NCBI RefSeq assembly: GCF_051488685.1
Contig: NZ_JBPSEH010000008.1
Location: forward strand, 62,001 to 126,000
Origin: Melioribacter sp051488685
Lineage (GTDB): Bacteria > Bacteroidota > Ignavibacteria > Ignavibacteriales > Melioribacteraceae
Length of the DNA stretch: 64,000 bases
Direction: 5' to 3'
Of the stretch, positions 34,896 through 43,756 are shown in pieces. Positions within the stretch are counted from its first letter, which is position 1, and every line of letters starts with the position of its first letter. The translations under genes were made by a program, and so were the position numbers. The notes under the pieces are model-generated. The model was not told the origin of the DNA. It was given only the letters and a program-made list of their open reading frames with translations, and did no database searches.

Positions 34896-35271
34896 AGCAG
34901 CTAAAAATATATTAGTTCTATATATGTTTTTGAATTTAACTGTTCTTATGACCTTTATGACAAATATTATAAATTCAGGTCTATTTATCTCTATAATGGT
35001 GCCCAGTGGTATTGTTTTCATAAATTTTATTGTCTTTTCATTATTGTATAAAAAGTCGACAGAAAAAGGGAATAAAATTTTTCTTCTTTATAACCTGGGA
35101 GGTATGGGTTTAAGGATGATTCTGGTTTTGCTTCTAATTTTTCTTTCTTTAAAATTCTTGAAAATTGATAAATATGGGTTTATATTTGCATTCTTTATAT
35201 GGTATATTTTGTTTTTAATAGTCGAGATAAAAGCCGTAAAGGCAAAAGCGGATGCAATAAAAGGTAAATAA
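34888..35271 (+). CDS. Predicted membrane protein, ATP synthase subunit I-like
   Basis: Membrane protein of 127 residues with four hydrophobic helices (about 7-27, 32-52, 70-92, 98-115) and a basic tail. The size, topology and position between atpZ and atpB match the poorly conserved ATP synthase I (UncI) proteins that help c-ring assembly. No sequence motif was recognised, so this rests on context. Confidence 0.6.
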   Translation: MIRAAKNILVLYMFLNLTVLMTFMTNIINSGLFISIMVPSGIVFINFIVFSLLYKKSTEKGNKIFLLYNLGGMGLRMILVLLLIFLSLKFLKIDKYGFIFAFFIWYILFLIVEIKAVKAKADAIKGK

Positions 35272-35277
35272 TTAAAA

Positions 35278-36117
35278 ATGTGGTATAATACCTCTGCAGT
35301 AACAGATACTTTGAAAGCAGCGGAATCGGGAGGAAATGATTCCGGTTGGATAATGCACCACATACTCGATTCGAGAGAACTCGATTTCGAGCCTTTTGGC
35401 ATTATTCATCTACCAGAAATTCACCTTTTTGGAATTGACCTGTCGATTACCAAACATGTAGTCTTTATGTGGGTTGCTGCTTTAATGTTAATTTTTATCT
35501 TCTGGAAAGTTTCTAAGGAATACCGGAAATCGCACGTACCTCACGGCGTATCAAATTTAATGGAAGTTCTGATTGTTTTCGTACGCGACGAAATTGCACG
35601 GCCAACCATCGGTAGTGGATACGATAGGTTTCTCCCATACCTTTTGACAGTCTTTTTCTTCATACTTACTTGTAATTTTTTAGGACTTGTGCCGTATGCT
35701 GCAACTGCCACGAGTAATATAGCCGTTACAGCTACATTGGCCACTATGTCTTTTTTTGTTATTCAGATTGGTGGCATAATTAAAAATGGATTCTTCGGTT
35801 ATTTCAAAGGTCTAATACCGCACGGTATACCGGTCTGGCTGATACCTATTATGTTTGTCGTTGAAATATTGGGACTCTTTACAAAGCCATTTGCACTGGC
35901 AATTCGTCTTTTCGCAAATATGACAGCTGGACATATTGTTATATTGGCTCTGCTTGGTTTGATATTTATTCTTAAAACATATATTGTTGTTCCTGTTTCA
36001 GTTGCATTTGCTCTTTTTATCTATTTGCTCGAAATTTTGGTTGCATTAATACAGGCATACATTTTTACAATGCTTTCATCCCTGTTCATCGGGATGGCAT
36101 ATCATCAAGAACATTAA
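35278..36117 (+). CDS. atpB: ATP synthase F0 subunit a
   Basis: Integral membrane subunit a of 279 residues, which forms the ion channel with the c-ring. The C-terminal region has FTKPFALAIRLFANMTAGH with the essential arginine and asparagine, and a last helix ending LLEILVALIQAYIFTMLSSLFIGMA. The N-terminus carries a hydrophilic extension of about 50 residues before the first helix, as in other FCB-group subunit a proteins. ATG at 35278 follows the previous gene by six bases. Confidence 0.96.
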   Translation: MWYNTSAVTDTLKAAESGGNDSGWIMHHILDSRELDFEPFGIIHLPEIHLFGIDLSITKHVVFMWVAALMLIFIFWKVSKEYRKSHVPHGVSNLMEVLIVFVRDEIARPTIGSGYDRFLPYLLTVFFFILTCNFLGLVPYAATATSNIAVTATLATMSFFVIQIGGIIKNGFFGYFKGLIPHGIPVWLIPIMFVVEILGLFTKPFALAIRLFANMTAGHIVILALLGLIFILKTYIVVPVSVAFALFIYLLEILVALIQAYIFTMLSSLFIGMAYHQEH

Positions 36118-36146
36118 TTAATAACAGATATTAAAGGAGGAATTAA

Positions 36147-36365
36147 ATGGATTTCGCATATTTAGCAGCCGGTTTTGGAGCAGCATTAACAGTTATTGGC
36201 GGTGCCTTTGGCATCGGTAAATTAGCCAGCTCAGCAATGGAAGCCAGCGGTCGTCAACCTGAAGCTGCAGGTGATATCAGAACTTCTATGATTATTGCTG
36301 CAGCATTAATCGAAGGTATTTCGCTCTTTGCGCTCGTTATTTGTATTCTTCTGGCATTAAAATAA
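36147..36365 (+). CDS. atpE: ATP synthase F0 subunit c
   Basis: Two-helix proteolipid of 72 residues that forms the rotor ring. The loop carries ASGRQPEAAGDI and the second helix has the ion-binding glutamate in ALIEGISLFAL. Next to the glutamate stands Gly rather than Ser or Thr, and the first helix has Ile where sodium-type c subunits have Gln, so proton coupling is likely. An unusually strong Shine-Dalgarno (AAAGGAGG, 36133-36140) precedes it by six bases, which fits the need for many copies per complex. Confidence 0.96.
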   Translation: MDFAYLAAGFGAALTVIGGAFGIGKLASSAMEASGRQPEAAGDIRTSMIIAAALIEGISLFALVICILLALK

Positions 36366-36397
36366 TATTTGACTCTTTTATTTAAGGAATCATTATA

Positions 36398-36943
36398 ATG
36401 ATACTTGGGAAAATGTTTGCTCTGCTTCTCTTTAACACAGGCGAGGCTCCAGGTAGTCCACTTGATGTTAACCCGGGACTTATAATCTGGACACTCGTTA
36501 CTGTTGCTCTGTTGCTGGTTATTTTGAAGAAGATAGCCTGGAAACCGATTCTTAATTCCTTAAATGAAAGGGAAAATTTAATACGAGAATCTCTTGAAAA
36601 AGCTGAAAAGGCAAGAATTGAGGCTGAAAAGCTTTTCGAGCAAAATAAAGAAAACCTCAAAAAAGCCGAAGCTGAAGCTCAAAAAATTATTGAACAGGGT
36701 CGGCAATATGCCGATAAGTTACGTGAACAAATTCTCGAAGACAGCAAACAACAAGCCAAGAAAATGATTGAAGAAGCTACCCAAGAAATCGAACGTAAAA
36801 ATGCCGAAGCATTTTCTAAATTAAAAGATCAGGTGGCAGACATTGCAGTATCAGCAGCAGAAAAAATATTGAGAGAAAATCTCGATAAAGAAAAACAAAT
36901 TAAAATTATCACAAAGTACCTGGAAGATCTATCTAAGAATTGA
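36398..36943 (+). CDS. atpF: ATP synthase F0 subunit b
   Basis: Peripheral stalk subunit of 181 residues. A single membrane helix (about 27-47, GLIIWTLVTVALLLVILKKI) is followed by KPILNSLNERE and a long charged coiled coil, which is the subunit b layout. It ends one base before atpH. The ATG at 36398 has AAGGAA upstream. Confidence 0.94.
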   Translation: MILGKMFALLLFNTGEAPGSPLDVNPGLIIWTLVTVALLLVILKKIAWKPILNSLNERENLIRESLEKAEKARIEAEKLFEQNKENLKKAEAEAQKIIEQGRQYADKLREQILEDSKQQAKKMIEEATQEIERKNAEAFSKLKDQVADIAVSAAEKILRENLDKEKQIKIITKYLEDLSKN

Positions 36944-36944
36944 T

Positions 36945-37517
36945 ATGAGTGTATACAGAGTTGCATATCGTTATGCCAATTCACTTTTCAGTTTATTGCT
37001 TGAAAAAGCAAAAGACAACGAGGCTTTGCTCGACGAAGCAGCTTCGGATGTCGATTTTGTTTTCAGTACGCTGGAAGCTTCCAGAGAGCTTAGAGCGATT
37101 CTGAAAAATCCAGTAGTCAAGCATTCTGATAAGAAAGCTATTCTCCATTCGATTTTTGAAAACAAAATTTCTAAAGTTATTGTTGATTTTATCGATTTCG
37201 TTCTCGAAAAAAACAGACAGGATATTCTCAAAGAAATTATGCACGAATTCCTTTCTCTCTATGATGAAAAAAAAGGAATACTCAGAACACAGGTAACTAC
37301 CGCGGTGGATATTCCTGACGAATTAAAGGAGGAATTGAAAAAAAATCTTGAGAAAGTTACCAGAAAACAAATTATTCCTACTTACAATGTAGATGAAAAA
37401 ATAATGGGTGGTTTCAAGGCTCAATACGGAGATACTATAATTGATGCCTCTGTAAAGAGTCAACTGGGACGCCTGAGAAAAAAATTATCTGAAGATATTA
37501 GTTTATCGAACAATTAG
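36945..37517 (+). CDS. atpH: ATP synthase F1 subunit delta
   Basis: Stalk subunit of 190 residues that joins subunit b to the F1 head. It starts SVYRVAYRYANSLFSLLLEKA, has the middle pattern LKNPVVKHSDKKAIL and VDFIDFVLEKNRQDIL, and ends with MGGFKAQYGDTIIDASVKSQLGRL, the OSCP/delta family signature. It sits between atpF and atpA with one- and nine-base gaps. Confidence 0.95.
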   Translation: MSVYRVAYRYANSLFSLLLEKAKDNEALLDEAASDVDFVFSTLEASRELRAILKNPVVKHSDKKAILHSIFENKISKVIVDFIDFVLEKNRQDILKEIMHEFLSLYDEKKGILRTQVTTAVDIPDELKEELKKNLEKVTRKQIIPTYNVDEKIMGGFKAQYGDTIIDASVKSQLGRLRKKLSEDISLSNN

Positions 37518-37526
37518 GAAAGAAAA

Positions 37527-39074
37527 ATGGTAGAAATCAGACCTGACGAAATATCGGCAATTTTAAGAAAACAACTTGCCGGCTACGACAACGAAGTTGA
37601 AGTTTATGATGTCGGAACTGTATTACAGGTGGGTGACGGTATTGCGCGTATTTATGGATTGTCGAAAGTAATGGCAAGCGAACTGGTGGAATTTCCAAAT
37701 AATGTTATTGGAATGGTGCTCAACCTCGAAGAGGACAGTGTCGGTTGCGTACTTTTTGGCGAATCGAGCTTAATTAAAGAAGGCGATACTGTAAAAAGAA
37801 CCAAACGAGTTGCTTCGTTTCCCGTCGGCGAAAAACTATTGGGCAGAGTGGTTGACCCGCTCGGTCAGCCTCTTGATGGCAAAGGCGCTATTCAATTCGA
37901 AAAATACGCTCCAATTGAAAGAAAAGCCCTCGGAGTAATTTATCGTCAACCAGTTAAAGAACCGCTTCAAACTGGTATAACGGCCATCGACTCGATGATT
38001 CCAATTGGAAGAGGCCAGAGAGAGCTTATCATTGGTGATCGTCAGACTGGTAAAACTGCCATTGCTATCGATACAATTATTAATCAAAAGTATACTCATA
38101 CCGAGGAAGCGAAAAAATACGGTATTAAACCCGTTTATTGTATTTACGTTGCAATCGGGCAGAAAAATTCTACAGTTGCGCAGGTAGTAGCTAAACTTGA
38201 AGAAAATGGAGCTATGGAATATACCACTGTAGTTTCCGCACCGGCTTCGGCTCCTGCTCCTTTGCAGTATATTGCGCCGTATGCAGGTACTGCGCTGGGA
38301 GAATATTTTAGAGATTCGGGTCGTCATGCACTTGTAATTTATGACGATTTATCGAAGCAAGCAGCTGCATATAGAGAACTATCGCTTCTTTTGAGAAGAC
38401 CTCCAGGACGCGAAGCCTATCCTGGCGACGTTTTCTATCTTCACTCCCGCTTACTCGAACGTGCTTCCAAATTAAGTGAAGATCTTGGCGGAGGAAGCCT
38501 GACGGCATTACCAGTTATCGAAACACAACAGGGTGACGTTTCGGCATACATTCCTACAAACGTTATTTCGATTACAGACGGTCAGATTTATCTTGAACCA
38601 AATTTGTTTAACGCAGGTGTACGCCCGGCAATCAATGTGGGTATATCGGTTTCACGTGTGGGTGGTAACGCACAAATCAAAGCTATGAAAAAAGTAGCAG
38701 GTTCACTCAAACTCGATTTAGCACAGTATCGTGAACTCGAAGCGTTCGCAAAATTTGGCTCGGACCTCGATAAAGCTACACAGAAAACGCTTGCTAAAGG
38801 TGCTCGCCTCGTTGAGTTGCTCAAACAAGGTCAGTATACACCGATACCCGTTGAGAAACAAATTGTAAGCGTTTTTATCGGGACGAACGATTACCTTGAA
38901 ACAATAGAAGTAAAAGACGTAAAAAGATTTGAAAAAGAATTTCATGAATATGTGGAGTTGAAGTATCCTCAAATTTATGAAAATATCCGTACTACAAAAG
39001 AATTGAAAGAAGACACTGTAGAACTGCTTAAAAAGGCAGCAGAAGAATTTTTACAAAAATTCAATAAATCCTGA
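37527..39074 (+). CDS. atpA: ATP synthase F1 subunit alpha
   Basis: Non-catalytic nucleotide-binding subunit of 515 residues. It has the beta-barrel N-domain, the Walker A motif GDRQTGKTA (about 170-178), ALVIYDDLSKQAAAYRELSLLLRRPPGREA in the middle (only part quoted: DDLSKQA), and the alpha signature PAINVGISVSRVGG. It is full length with no frameshift. AGGAAAG lies upstream of the ATG. Confidence 0.98.
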   Translation: MVEIRPDEISAILRKQLAGYDNEVEVYDVGTVLQVGDGIARIYGLSKVMASELVEFPNNVIGMVLNLEEDSVGCVLFGESSLIKEGDTVKRTKRVASFPVGEKLLGRVVDPLGQPLDGKGAIQFEKYAPIERKALGVIYRQPVKEPLQTGITAIDSMIPIGRGQRELIIGDRQTGKTAIAIDTIINQKYTHTEEAKKYGIKPVYCIYVAIGQKNSTVAQVVAKLEENGAMEYTTVVSAPASAPAPLQYIAPYAGTALGEYFRDSGRHALVIYDDLSKQAAAYRELSLLLRRPPGREAYPGDVFYLHSRLLERASKLSEDLGGGSLTALPVIETQQGDVSAYIPTNVISITDGQIYLEPNLFNAGVRPAINVGISVSRVGGNAQIKAMKKVAGSLKLDLAQYRELEAFAKFGSDLDKATQKTLAKGARLVELLKQGQYTPIPVEKQIVSVFIGTNDYLETIEVKDVKRFEKEFHEYVELKYPQIYENIRTTKELKEDTVELLKKAAEEFLQKFNKS

Positions 39075-39082
39075 TTATAAGA

Positions 39083-39964
39083 ATGGCAACGCTTAGGGAC
39101 ATAAAAAGAAGAATTATTGGCGTAAAGAGCACGCAGCAAATAACCAAAGCAATGAAAATGGTAGCAGCGGCGCGACTACGCCGGGCGCAGGAAAATATTA
39201 TTAATGCTCGTCCTTATTCGCGTAAAATTTCCGAAGTGTTGTCTCACCTCTTAAAGATCGAAAAGAACTTCAGCCACCCGTTTTTAACTGATCGCAAAGT
39301 AGAAAGCGTTGCCTTTGTTATCGTTACTTCCGACAGAGGGCTTTGCGGCAGTTTTAACATGAACGTTATCCGTACAGCCGAAGAATTGATCAAAAACGAC
39401 TACAATAGATATTATGAAGAAGGCAAATTAGAACTTTATTGTGTAGGCAAAAAAGGACTCGATTATTTTAGTACACGAAATTACAAAGTGGCTGGTGCAC
39501 ACCCCGGAATTTTTTCTCGCTTGAAATTTGAATTCGCTTCCGGCTTAATCAAAGAACTGACGCATAAATTTATTAACGTGCAAATTGATAGAGTCGTTGT
39601 TATTTATAACGAGTTCAGGTCAATTATTCAACAAAAAACAGTTGTAGAACAATTATTACCGATTGTACCATTTGTTGAAGAAAATCAAGAAGTGAACGTA
39701 GCTGAGTATATATACGAACCGGATAAAGTTGGCATAATCAATTCATTGCTTCCCAAGCATCTCAATTCACAAATGTGGAAAGTGTTGCTCGAATCGTATG
39801 CTGCAGAATTGGGCGCCAGAATGACGGCAATGGATATGGCTACTGAAAATGCCAAAGAATTAATCAGAAACTTGCAGATAACATATAATAAGGAAAGACA
39901 GGCAACTATTACTCGAGAGATAATTGAAATTGTATCCGGGGCAAATGCACTTAAAGAAGGATAA
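39083..39964 (+). CDS. atpG: ATP synthase F1 subunit gamma
   Basis: Central rotor shaft subunit of 293 residues. The N-terminus (RDIKRRIIGVKSTQQITKAM) and the C-terminus (ARMTAMDMATENAKELI, YNKERQATITREIIEIVSGA) carry the gamma signatures, and TSDRGLCGSFN is in the middle. The operon ends here: no atpD or atpC follows, and the next gene is ffh after an 80-base gap. Confidence 0.97.
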   Translation: MATLRDIKRRIIGVKSTQQITKAMKMVAAARLRRAQENIINARPYSRKISEVLSHLLKIEKNFSHPFLTDRKVESVAFVIVTSDRGLCGSFNMNVIRTAEELIKNDYNRYYEEGKLELYCVGKKGLDYFSTRNYKVAGAHPGIFSRLKFEFASGLIKELTHKFINVQIDRVVVIYNEFRSIIQQKTVVEQLLPIVPFVEENQEVNVAEYIYEPDKVGIINSLLPKHLNSQMWKVLLESYAAELGARMTAMDMATENAKELIRNLQITYNKERQATITREIIEIVSGANALKEG

Positions 39965-39997
39965 ACCCGTTAGAATAGAAGCCGGAACTGAAATAGT

Positions 39998-40027
39998 TTG
40001 ATATTCATCACCTTTTTATTATCTTAA
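39998..40027 (+). promoter_or_regulatory. Possible Bacteroidetes-type promoter for ffh
   Basis: TTG (39998-40000, in GTTTG), 19 bases, then TATCTTAA (40020-40027), which matches six of the eight positions of TAnnTTTG. It lies in the 79-base gap between atpG and ffh, 17 bases from the start codon. Weaker than the sites at 19865 and 59607. Confidence 0.35.
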
Positions 40028-40043
40028 CGAGAGTTGATTAACT

Positions 40044-41378
40044 ATGCTCGAAGAACTGACTGAAAAATTCGAACGGGTACTTAAGAAAGTAACTGGACAG
40101 GGAAAATTAACCGAAGAAAATATTTCTGAAACTCTTCGGGAAATTCGTCGTGTTCTTTTGGATGCTGATGTAAATTATAAAGTTGCAAAGCAATTTATTG
40201 AAGATGTCAAGGTAAAAGCACTTGGGAAGGAAGTTCTTACTTCCATTACTCCCGGTCAGCTTATTACAAAAATTATTTATGACGAATTAACCAGGCTACT
40301 TGGCAGTAACGGGGCGGAAATTAAATTAAATCCCTCCGGAATTACAACCATTATGCTCATTGGACTTCAGGGTTGTGGTAAAACTACATTCAGCGCCAAG
40401 TTAGCAGGTTTATTAAAAAGCAAAAAACGAGATGTTCTTTTAGTTGCTGCCGACGTTTATCGGCCTGCAGCTGTCAACCAATTGAAAATACTTGGCAAAC
40501 AGATCGACGTTCCAGTCTTTTCGATTGACGGCTGTATGGATCCGGTGAAAATTGCCGAAGAAGCTATCGAGTATGCCAGAGGAAATAAGCTCAATACCGT
40601 AATTATCGACACTGCGGGCAGATTGCATATTGACGAAGAAATGATGCAAGAAGCCGCTGCAATTAAAGCAAAGGTCAAGCCGACTGAAACCTTGTTCGTT
40701 GTCGATTCGATGACCGGTCAGGATGCTGTTAATTCTGCAAAGGCTTTTCATGAAAAAGTTGACTTTGACGGTATTGTAATTACAAAGCTGGACGGCGATT
40801 CGCGAGGCGGTTGTGTCCTTTCAATACGCGCCGTTGTCGATCGCCCGGTTAAATTTGTAAGTACTGGCGAAAAACTCGATTCGATCGAAGTCTTTTATCC
40901 CGACAGGCTGGCTTCCAGAATTCTCGGGAAAGGCGATATCATTTCCCTCGTCGAAAAGGCTCAAAAGCAGGTCGACGAAAAGGAAGCCGAAGAGCTACAA
41001 AAAAAATTATTAGCAAATAAGTTTGACTTCGACGATTTTTTGAAACAAATTAAGATGCTAAAAAAAATGGGTTCTTTAAAATCGATCATTTCAATGCTCC
41101 CGGGAGTCGGTTCGGCAATTAAAAATGCGGACATTGACGATAAACAATTGGTAAAAGTGGAAGCAATTATTCAATCGATGACAAAAGAAGAACGTCGAAA
41201 TCCAAAAATTCTTAATGGTAGTCGACGCAAAAGAATTGCACGGGGTAGTGGTAATTCGATTCAGGATGTCAATCGACTTATTAAGCAGTTTAATGAAATG
41301 CAGAAAATGATCAAGATGATCAATAAACAAGGTGGTGGAAGGGGGATGTTGAATTTGAAAAAATTTGGATTAAATTAA
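40044..41378 (+). CDS. ffh: Signal recognition particle protein
   Basis: SRP54 GTPase of 444 residues, which binds signal sequences and 4.5S RNA for co-translational membrane targeting. It has the N-domain (RRVLLDADVNYKVAKQFI), G1 GLQGCGKTT (107-115), DVYRPAA, DTAGR, TKLDGDSRGG and the methionine-rich M domain from about 330 (SMLPGVGSAI, MTKEERRNPKIL, GSRRKRIARGSG). Complete, with a basic methionine-rich C-terminus. The rpsP gene follows 22 bases downstream. Confidence 0.98.
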   Translation: MLEELTEKFERVLKKVTGQGKLTEENISETLREIRRVLLDADVNYKVAKQFIEDVKVKALGKEVLTSITPGQLITKIIYDELTRLLGSNGAEIKLNPSGITTIMLIGLQGCGKTTFSAKLAGLLKSKKRDVLLVAADVYRPAAVNQLKILGKQIDVPVFSIDGCMDPVKIAEEAIEYARGNKLNTVIIDTAGRLHIDEEMMQEAAAIKAKVKPTETLFVVDSMTGQDAVNSAKAFHEKVDFDGIVITKLDGDSRGGCVLSIRAVVDRPVKFVSTGEKLDSIEVFYPDRLASRILGKGDIISLVEKAQKQVDEKEAEELQKKLLANKFDFDDFLKQIKMLKKMGSLKSIISMLPGVGSAIKNADIDDKQLVKVEAIIQSMTKEERRNPKILNGSRRKRIARGSGNSIQDVNRLIKQFNEMQKMIKMINKQGGGRGMLNLKKFGLN

Positions 41379-41400
41379 ACATAAAGGAGGAATAAATAAA

Positions 41401-41844
41401 TTGGCGGTTAAATTAAGACTGAAACGAATGGGAAAAAAGAAGCAGCCTATCTATAAAGTTGTTGCTGCCGATTCGAGATCACCAAGAGACGGTAAATTTA
41501 TCGAAGCAATTGGAACGTATAATCCCAAATCTGAACCGGCTGCAGTAGAAATTAAAGAGGAACGTGCTCTCTACTGGTTAAATGTTGGAGCTCAACCGAC
41601 TACAACGGTTCGAAATCTGCTTTCTGCTCAGGGAATTTTCCTTAAAAGACAACTACAAAAAAAGGGTTTGTCTGAGCAGGAAATAGAGACAAAACTCGAA
41701 GAATGGAAAAAAATGAAGCAAGCTAATTTAGAAGCTAAACTGAATAAGAAAGCAGCCAAAACCAAAAAAGAAGAAAAACAGTCGGATGAAGTAAAGTCTA
41801 AAGATTCACAGGAAGCACAGGGTACTGCTTCCGAAGAAGCCTGA
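41401..41844 (+). CDS. rpsP: 30S ribosomal protein S16
   Basis: Ribosomal protein of 147 residues with the S16 core (KLRLKRMGKKKQPIYKVVAA, DGKFIEAIGTYNP) in the first 80 residues, followed by an acidic and lysine-rich extension of about 60 residues seen in FCB-group S16. The start codon is TTG, with a strong AAAGGAGG ten bases upstream. It begins the usual rpsP-khpA-rimM-trmD-rplS run. Confidence 0.96.
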   Translation: MAVKLRLKRMGKKKQPIYKVVAADSRSPRDGKFIEAIGTYNPKSEPAAVEIKEERALYWLNVGAQPTTTVRNLLSAQGIFLKRQLQKKGLSEQEIETKLEEWKKMKQANLEAKLNKKAAKTKKEEKQSDEVKSKDSQEAQGTASEEA

Positions 41845-41912
41845 ATCCGATAATTATGGAAACAGGTACTCTAAATTAGGTACCCGTTATTTACAATATT
41901 ATAGGTACTCTC

Positions 41913-42146
41913 ATGAAGGAATTTATTGAATTTATCGCAAAACACCTTGTGGATAATCCCGATACTGTACAGCTGGAAGAATCCACTCCCGACGAAAAAA
42001 CCATTGAACTTACTCTTAAAGTCGGTGCTGACGACGTCGGTAAGGTAATCGGAAAACAGGGAAAAACTGCTCAAGCAATGCGTACATTGCTGACAGCTAT
42101 CGCTGCTAAAGAAGGTAAACGTGCCATATTAAAAATCTTAGATTAA
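41913..42146 (+). CDS. khpA: KH-domain RNA-binding protein KhpA
   Basis: Small RNA-binding protein of 77 residues with one KH domain. The GxxG loop reads IGKQGKTAQAM after LKVGADDVGKV, as in KhpA (YlqC). It partners with KhpB/Jag in some bacteria. The gene lies between rpsP and rimM, its usual place. The 68-base gap before it holds three copies of GGTAC. Confidence 0.93.
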   Translation: MKEFIEFIAKHLVDNPDTVQLEESTPDEKTIELTLKVGADDVGKVIGKQGKTAQAMRTLLTAIAAKEGKRAILKILD

Positions 42147-42160
42147 TCGTTTGCTGCGGG

Positions 42161-42694
42161 ATGCAAAATCCTTCGGTAAATGATCTAATCTTAATTGCTG
42201 TTGTTAAATCCGTTGCAGGCGAGCAAGGATTTTTTGCGGTAGATTCCTATTCCGATTTTATTGAGAGATTCTTCAACCTCGATTATGTTTATGCTGAGTT
42301 TTTTGGCAATGTAAAACGTTTCGAAGTCGAGGAGAGTGTGGTTGAAGATGACCGTGTCTTACTGAAAATAAAAGGTTTCGACACGGCTGAAGATGCAGCT
42401 TTGTTTATTGGAAAGAGATTATTCGTGGATGAAGAAAACAAAGTTGAACTTGACGATTTTACTTTCTTTATCCATGATTTGATAGGTAGTAAGGTCTACC
42501 GTGCAGGTTTTTTTATTGGCACAATTGAAGACGTTTGGGTTCTTAAATCTAATGACGTCTATGTTATTAAAGACAATGACGGAAAAGAAATCCTTTTTCC
42601 GGCAATAAAAAATTATATTAAAAATTTCGATGCTGTTAAAAAAAGACTCGACTTAACAGACGATAGCGATTTGCTCTATGACAATGAGGATTGA
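42161..42694 (+). CDS. rimM: Ribosome maturation factor RimM
   Basis: 30S assembly factor of 177 residues that binds S19 in the head of the small subunit. The N-terminal beta-barrel region has VNDLILIAVVKSVAGEQG and the later PRC-barrel part has LIGSKVYRAGFFIGTIEDVW and ILFPAIKNYIKNFD. The first domain is divergent, with an ordinary length overall. It overlaps trmD by up to 17 bases. Confidence 0.88.
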   Translation: MQNPSVNDLILIAVVKSVAGEQGFFAVDSYSDFIERFFNLDYVYAEFFGNVKRFEVEESVVEDDRVLLKIKGFDTAEDAALFIGKRLFVDEENKVELDDFTFFIHDLIGSKVYRAGFFIGTIEDVWVLKSNDVYVIKDNDGKEILFPAIKNYIKNFDAVKKRLDLTDDSDLLYDNED

Positions 42695-43364
42695 CGTTAT
42701 ATCAGCAGTGCCCGATTTTTTTACGAGTCCGTTAAATACCAGTATACTCAAGCGAGCGCAAGAAAGAAAAAAAGTTGAAGTATACGTTCATAATTTACGG
42801 GATTATGCATACGACAAGCATAAGCAGATAGACGATAAACCCTTTGGCGGTGGACCCGGAATGCTTCTTAAACCGGAACCGTTCTTTGAATGTATTGAAA
42901 AATTAATGGACCAGCGGAAATACGACCATATAATATTCCCGACTCCCGGTGGTAAGTTTTACAACCAGAAACTTGCCAATCAATTTTCGCTGGCAAAAAA
43001 TATTATGATTATTGCTGGACACTACAAAGGTATCGATGACCGCGTAAGACAAAAATTTGCTACCGACGAAATTTCGGTAGGTAATTATATTTTGACCGGT
43101 GGTGAAATTGCAGCTCTAATAATAATTGATTCTGTTGTTCGATTGATTCCGGGAGTACTCAACGACAGCGAATCGGCATTGAACGATTCACTTATGGACG
43201 GTGATATTATTGAAGCACCTTATTATACTCGGCCAGCGGTTTATAAAGGAATGGAGGTTCCTGAAGTGTTACGATCGGGCAACGAAAAAAGAATTAAAAT
43301 GTGGAAAGAAGAGCAATCGAAAATTTTAACAGAAAAATGGAAAAAAATAAATAAAACGGAGTAA
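42678..43364 (+). CDS. trmD: tRNA (guanine-N1)-methyltransferase
   Basis: Enzyme that methylates G37 of tRNAs from S-adenosylmethionine, using the trefoil-knot SPOUT fold. It shows PFGGGPGMLLKPEPF, FPTPGGKFYNQ, GHYKGIDDR and EISVGNYILTGGEIAAL, all TrmD signatures. At 228 residues the length is usual. Start at 42678 or at the second ATG 42684 is possible; both lie inside the end of rimM. Two bases separate it from rplS. Confidence 0.97.
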   Translation: MTMRIDVISAVPDFFTSPLNTSILKRAQERKKVEVYVHNLRDYAYDKHKQIDDKPFGGGPGMLLKPEPFFECIEKLMDQRKYDHIIFPTPGGKFYNQKLANQFSLAKNIMIIAGHYKGIDDRVRQKFATDEISVGNYILTGGEIAALIIIDSVVRLIPGVLNDSESALNDSLMDGDIIEAPYYTRPAVYKGMEVPEVLRSGNEKRIKMWKEEQSKILTEKWKKINKTE

Positions 43365-43366
43365 CA

Positions 43367-43714
43367 ATGGATAAGATAAAAGAACTGACAGCTGAACAGA
43401 TACGCACAGATATTCCAGAATTCAGAAGTGGCGATCGTATTAAAGTTCACGTAAGAGTTATTGAAGGCGATAAAGAAAGAATTCAGCCTTTCGAAGGAGA
43501 CGTAATTAACATACGCGGCTCAGGTCTAACAAAAACTTTTACGGTTCGCAAAATTTCAAGTGGTGTGGGAGTCGAAAGAATTTTCGCCTTTAATTCACCC
43601 AAAATTGCCAAAATTGAAGTTATCCGTCAGGGTAGAGTAAGGCGTGCTAAGCTCTACTACCTGCGCAATCTTTCGGGTAAAGCCGCAAAAATTAAAAATA
43701 AGAATGATAAATAA
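43367..43714 (+). CDS. rplS: 50S ribosomal protein L19
   Basis: Large-subunit protein of 115 residues at the subunit interface. It has FRSGDRIKVHVRVIEGDKER, FEGDVINIRGSG, FTVRKISSGVGVERIFAFNSP and RRAKLYYLRNLSGKAAKIK, the complete L19 pattern. It ends the ribosomal/tRNA-modification run, and a terminator follows directly. Confidence 0.98.
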   Translation: MDKIKELTAEQIRTDIPEFRSGDRIKVHVRVIEGDKERIQPFEGDVINIRGSGLTKTFTVRKISSGVGVERIFAFNSPKIAKIEVIRQGRVRRAKLYYLRNLSGKAAKIKNKNDK

Positions 43715-43718
43715 TATG

Positions 43719-43747
43719 AAAAGCCGCTCTAAGATGCGGCTTTTTTT
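43719..43747 (+). terminator. Rho-independent terminator after rplS
   Basis: Stem AAGCCGC / GCGGCTT with an eight-base loop followed by a run of T at 43741-43747. It ends the rpsP-rplS transcript. Confidence 0.88.
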
Positions 43748-43756
43748 ATCTATGCC

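Noticed and set aside
37836..38327. Minus-strand open frame of 163 codons opposite atpA
   Set aside because: atpA is certain over this stretch, and the opposite frame has no family pattern.
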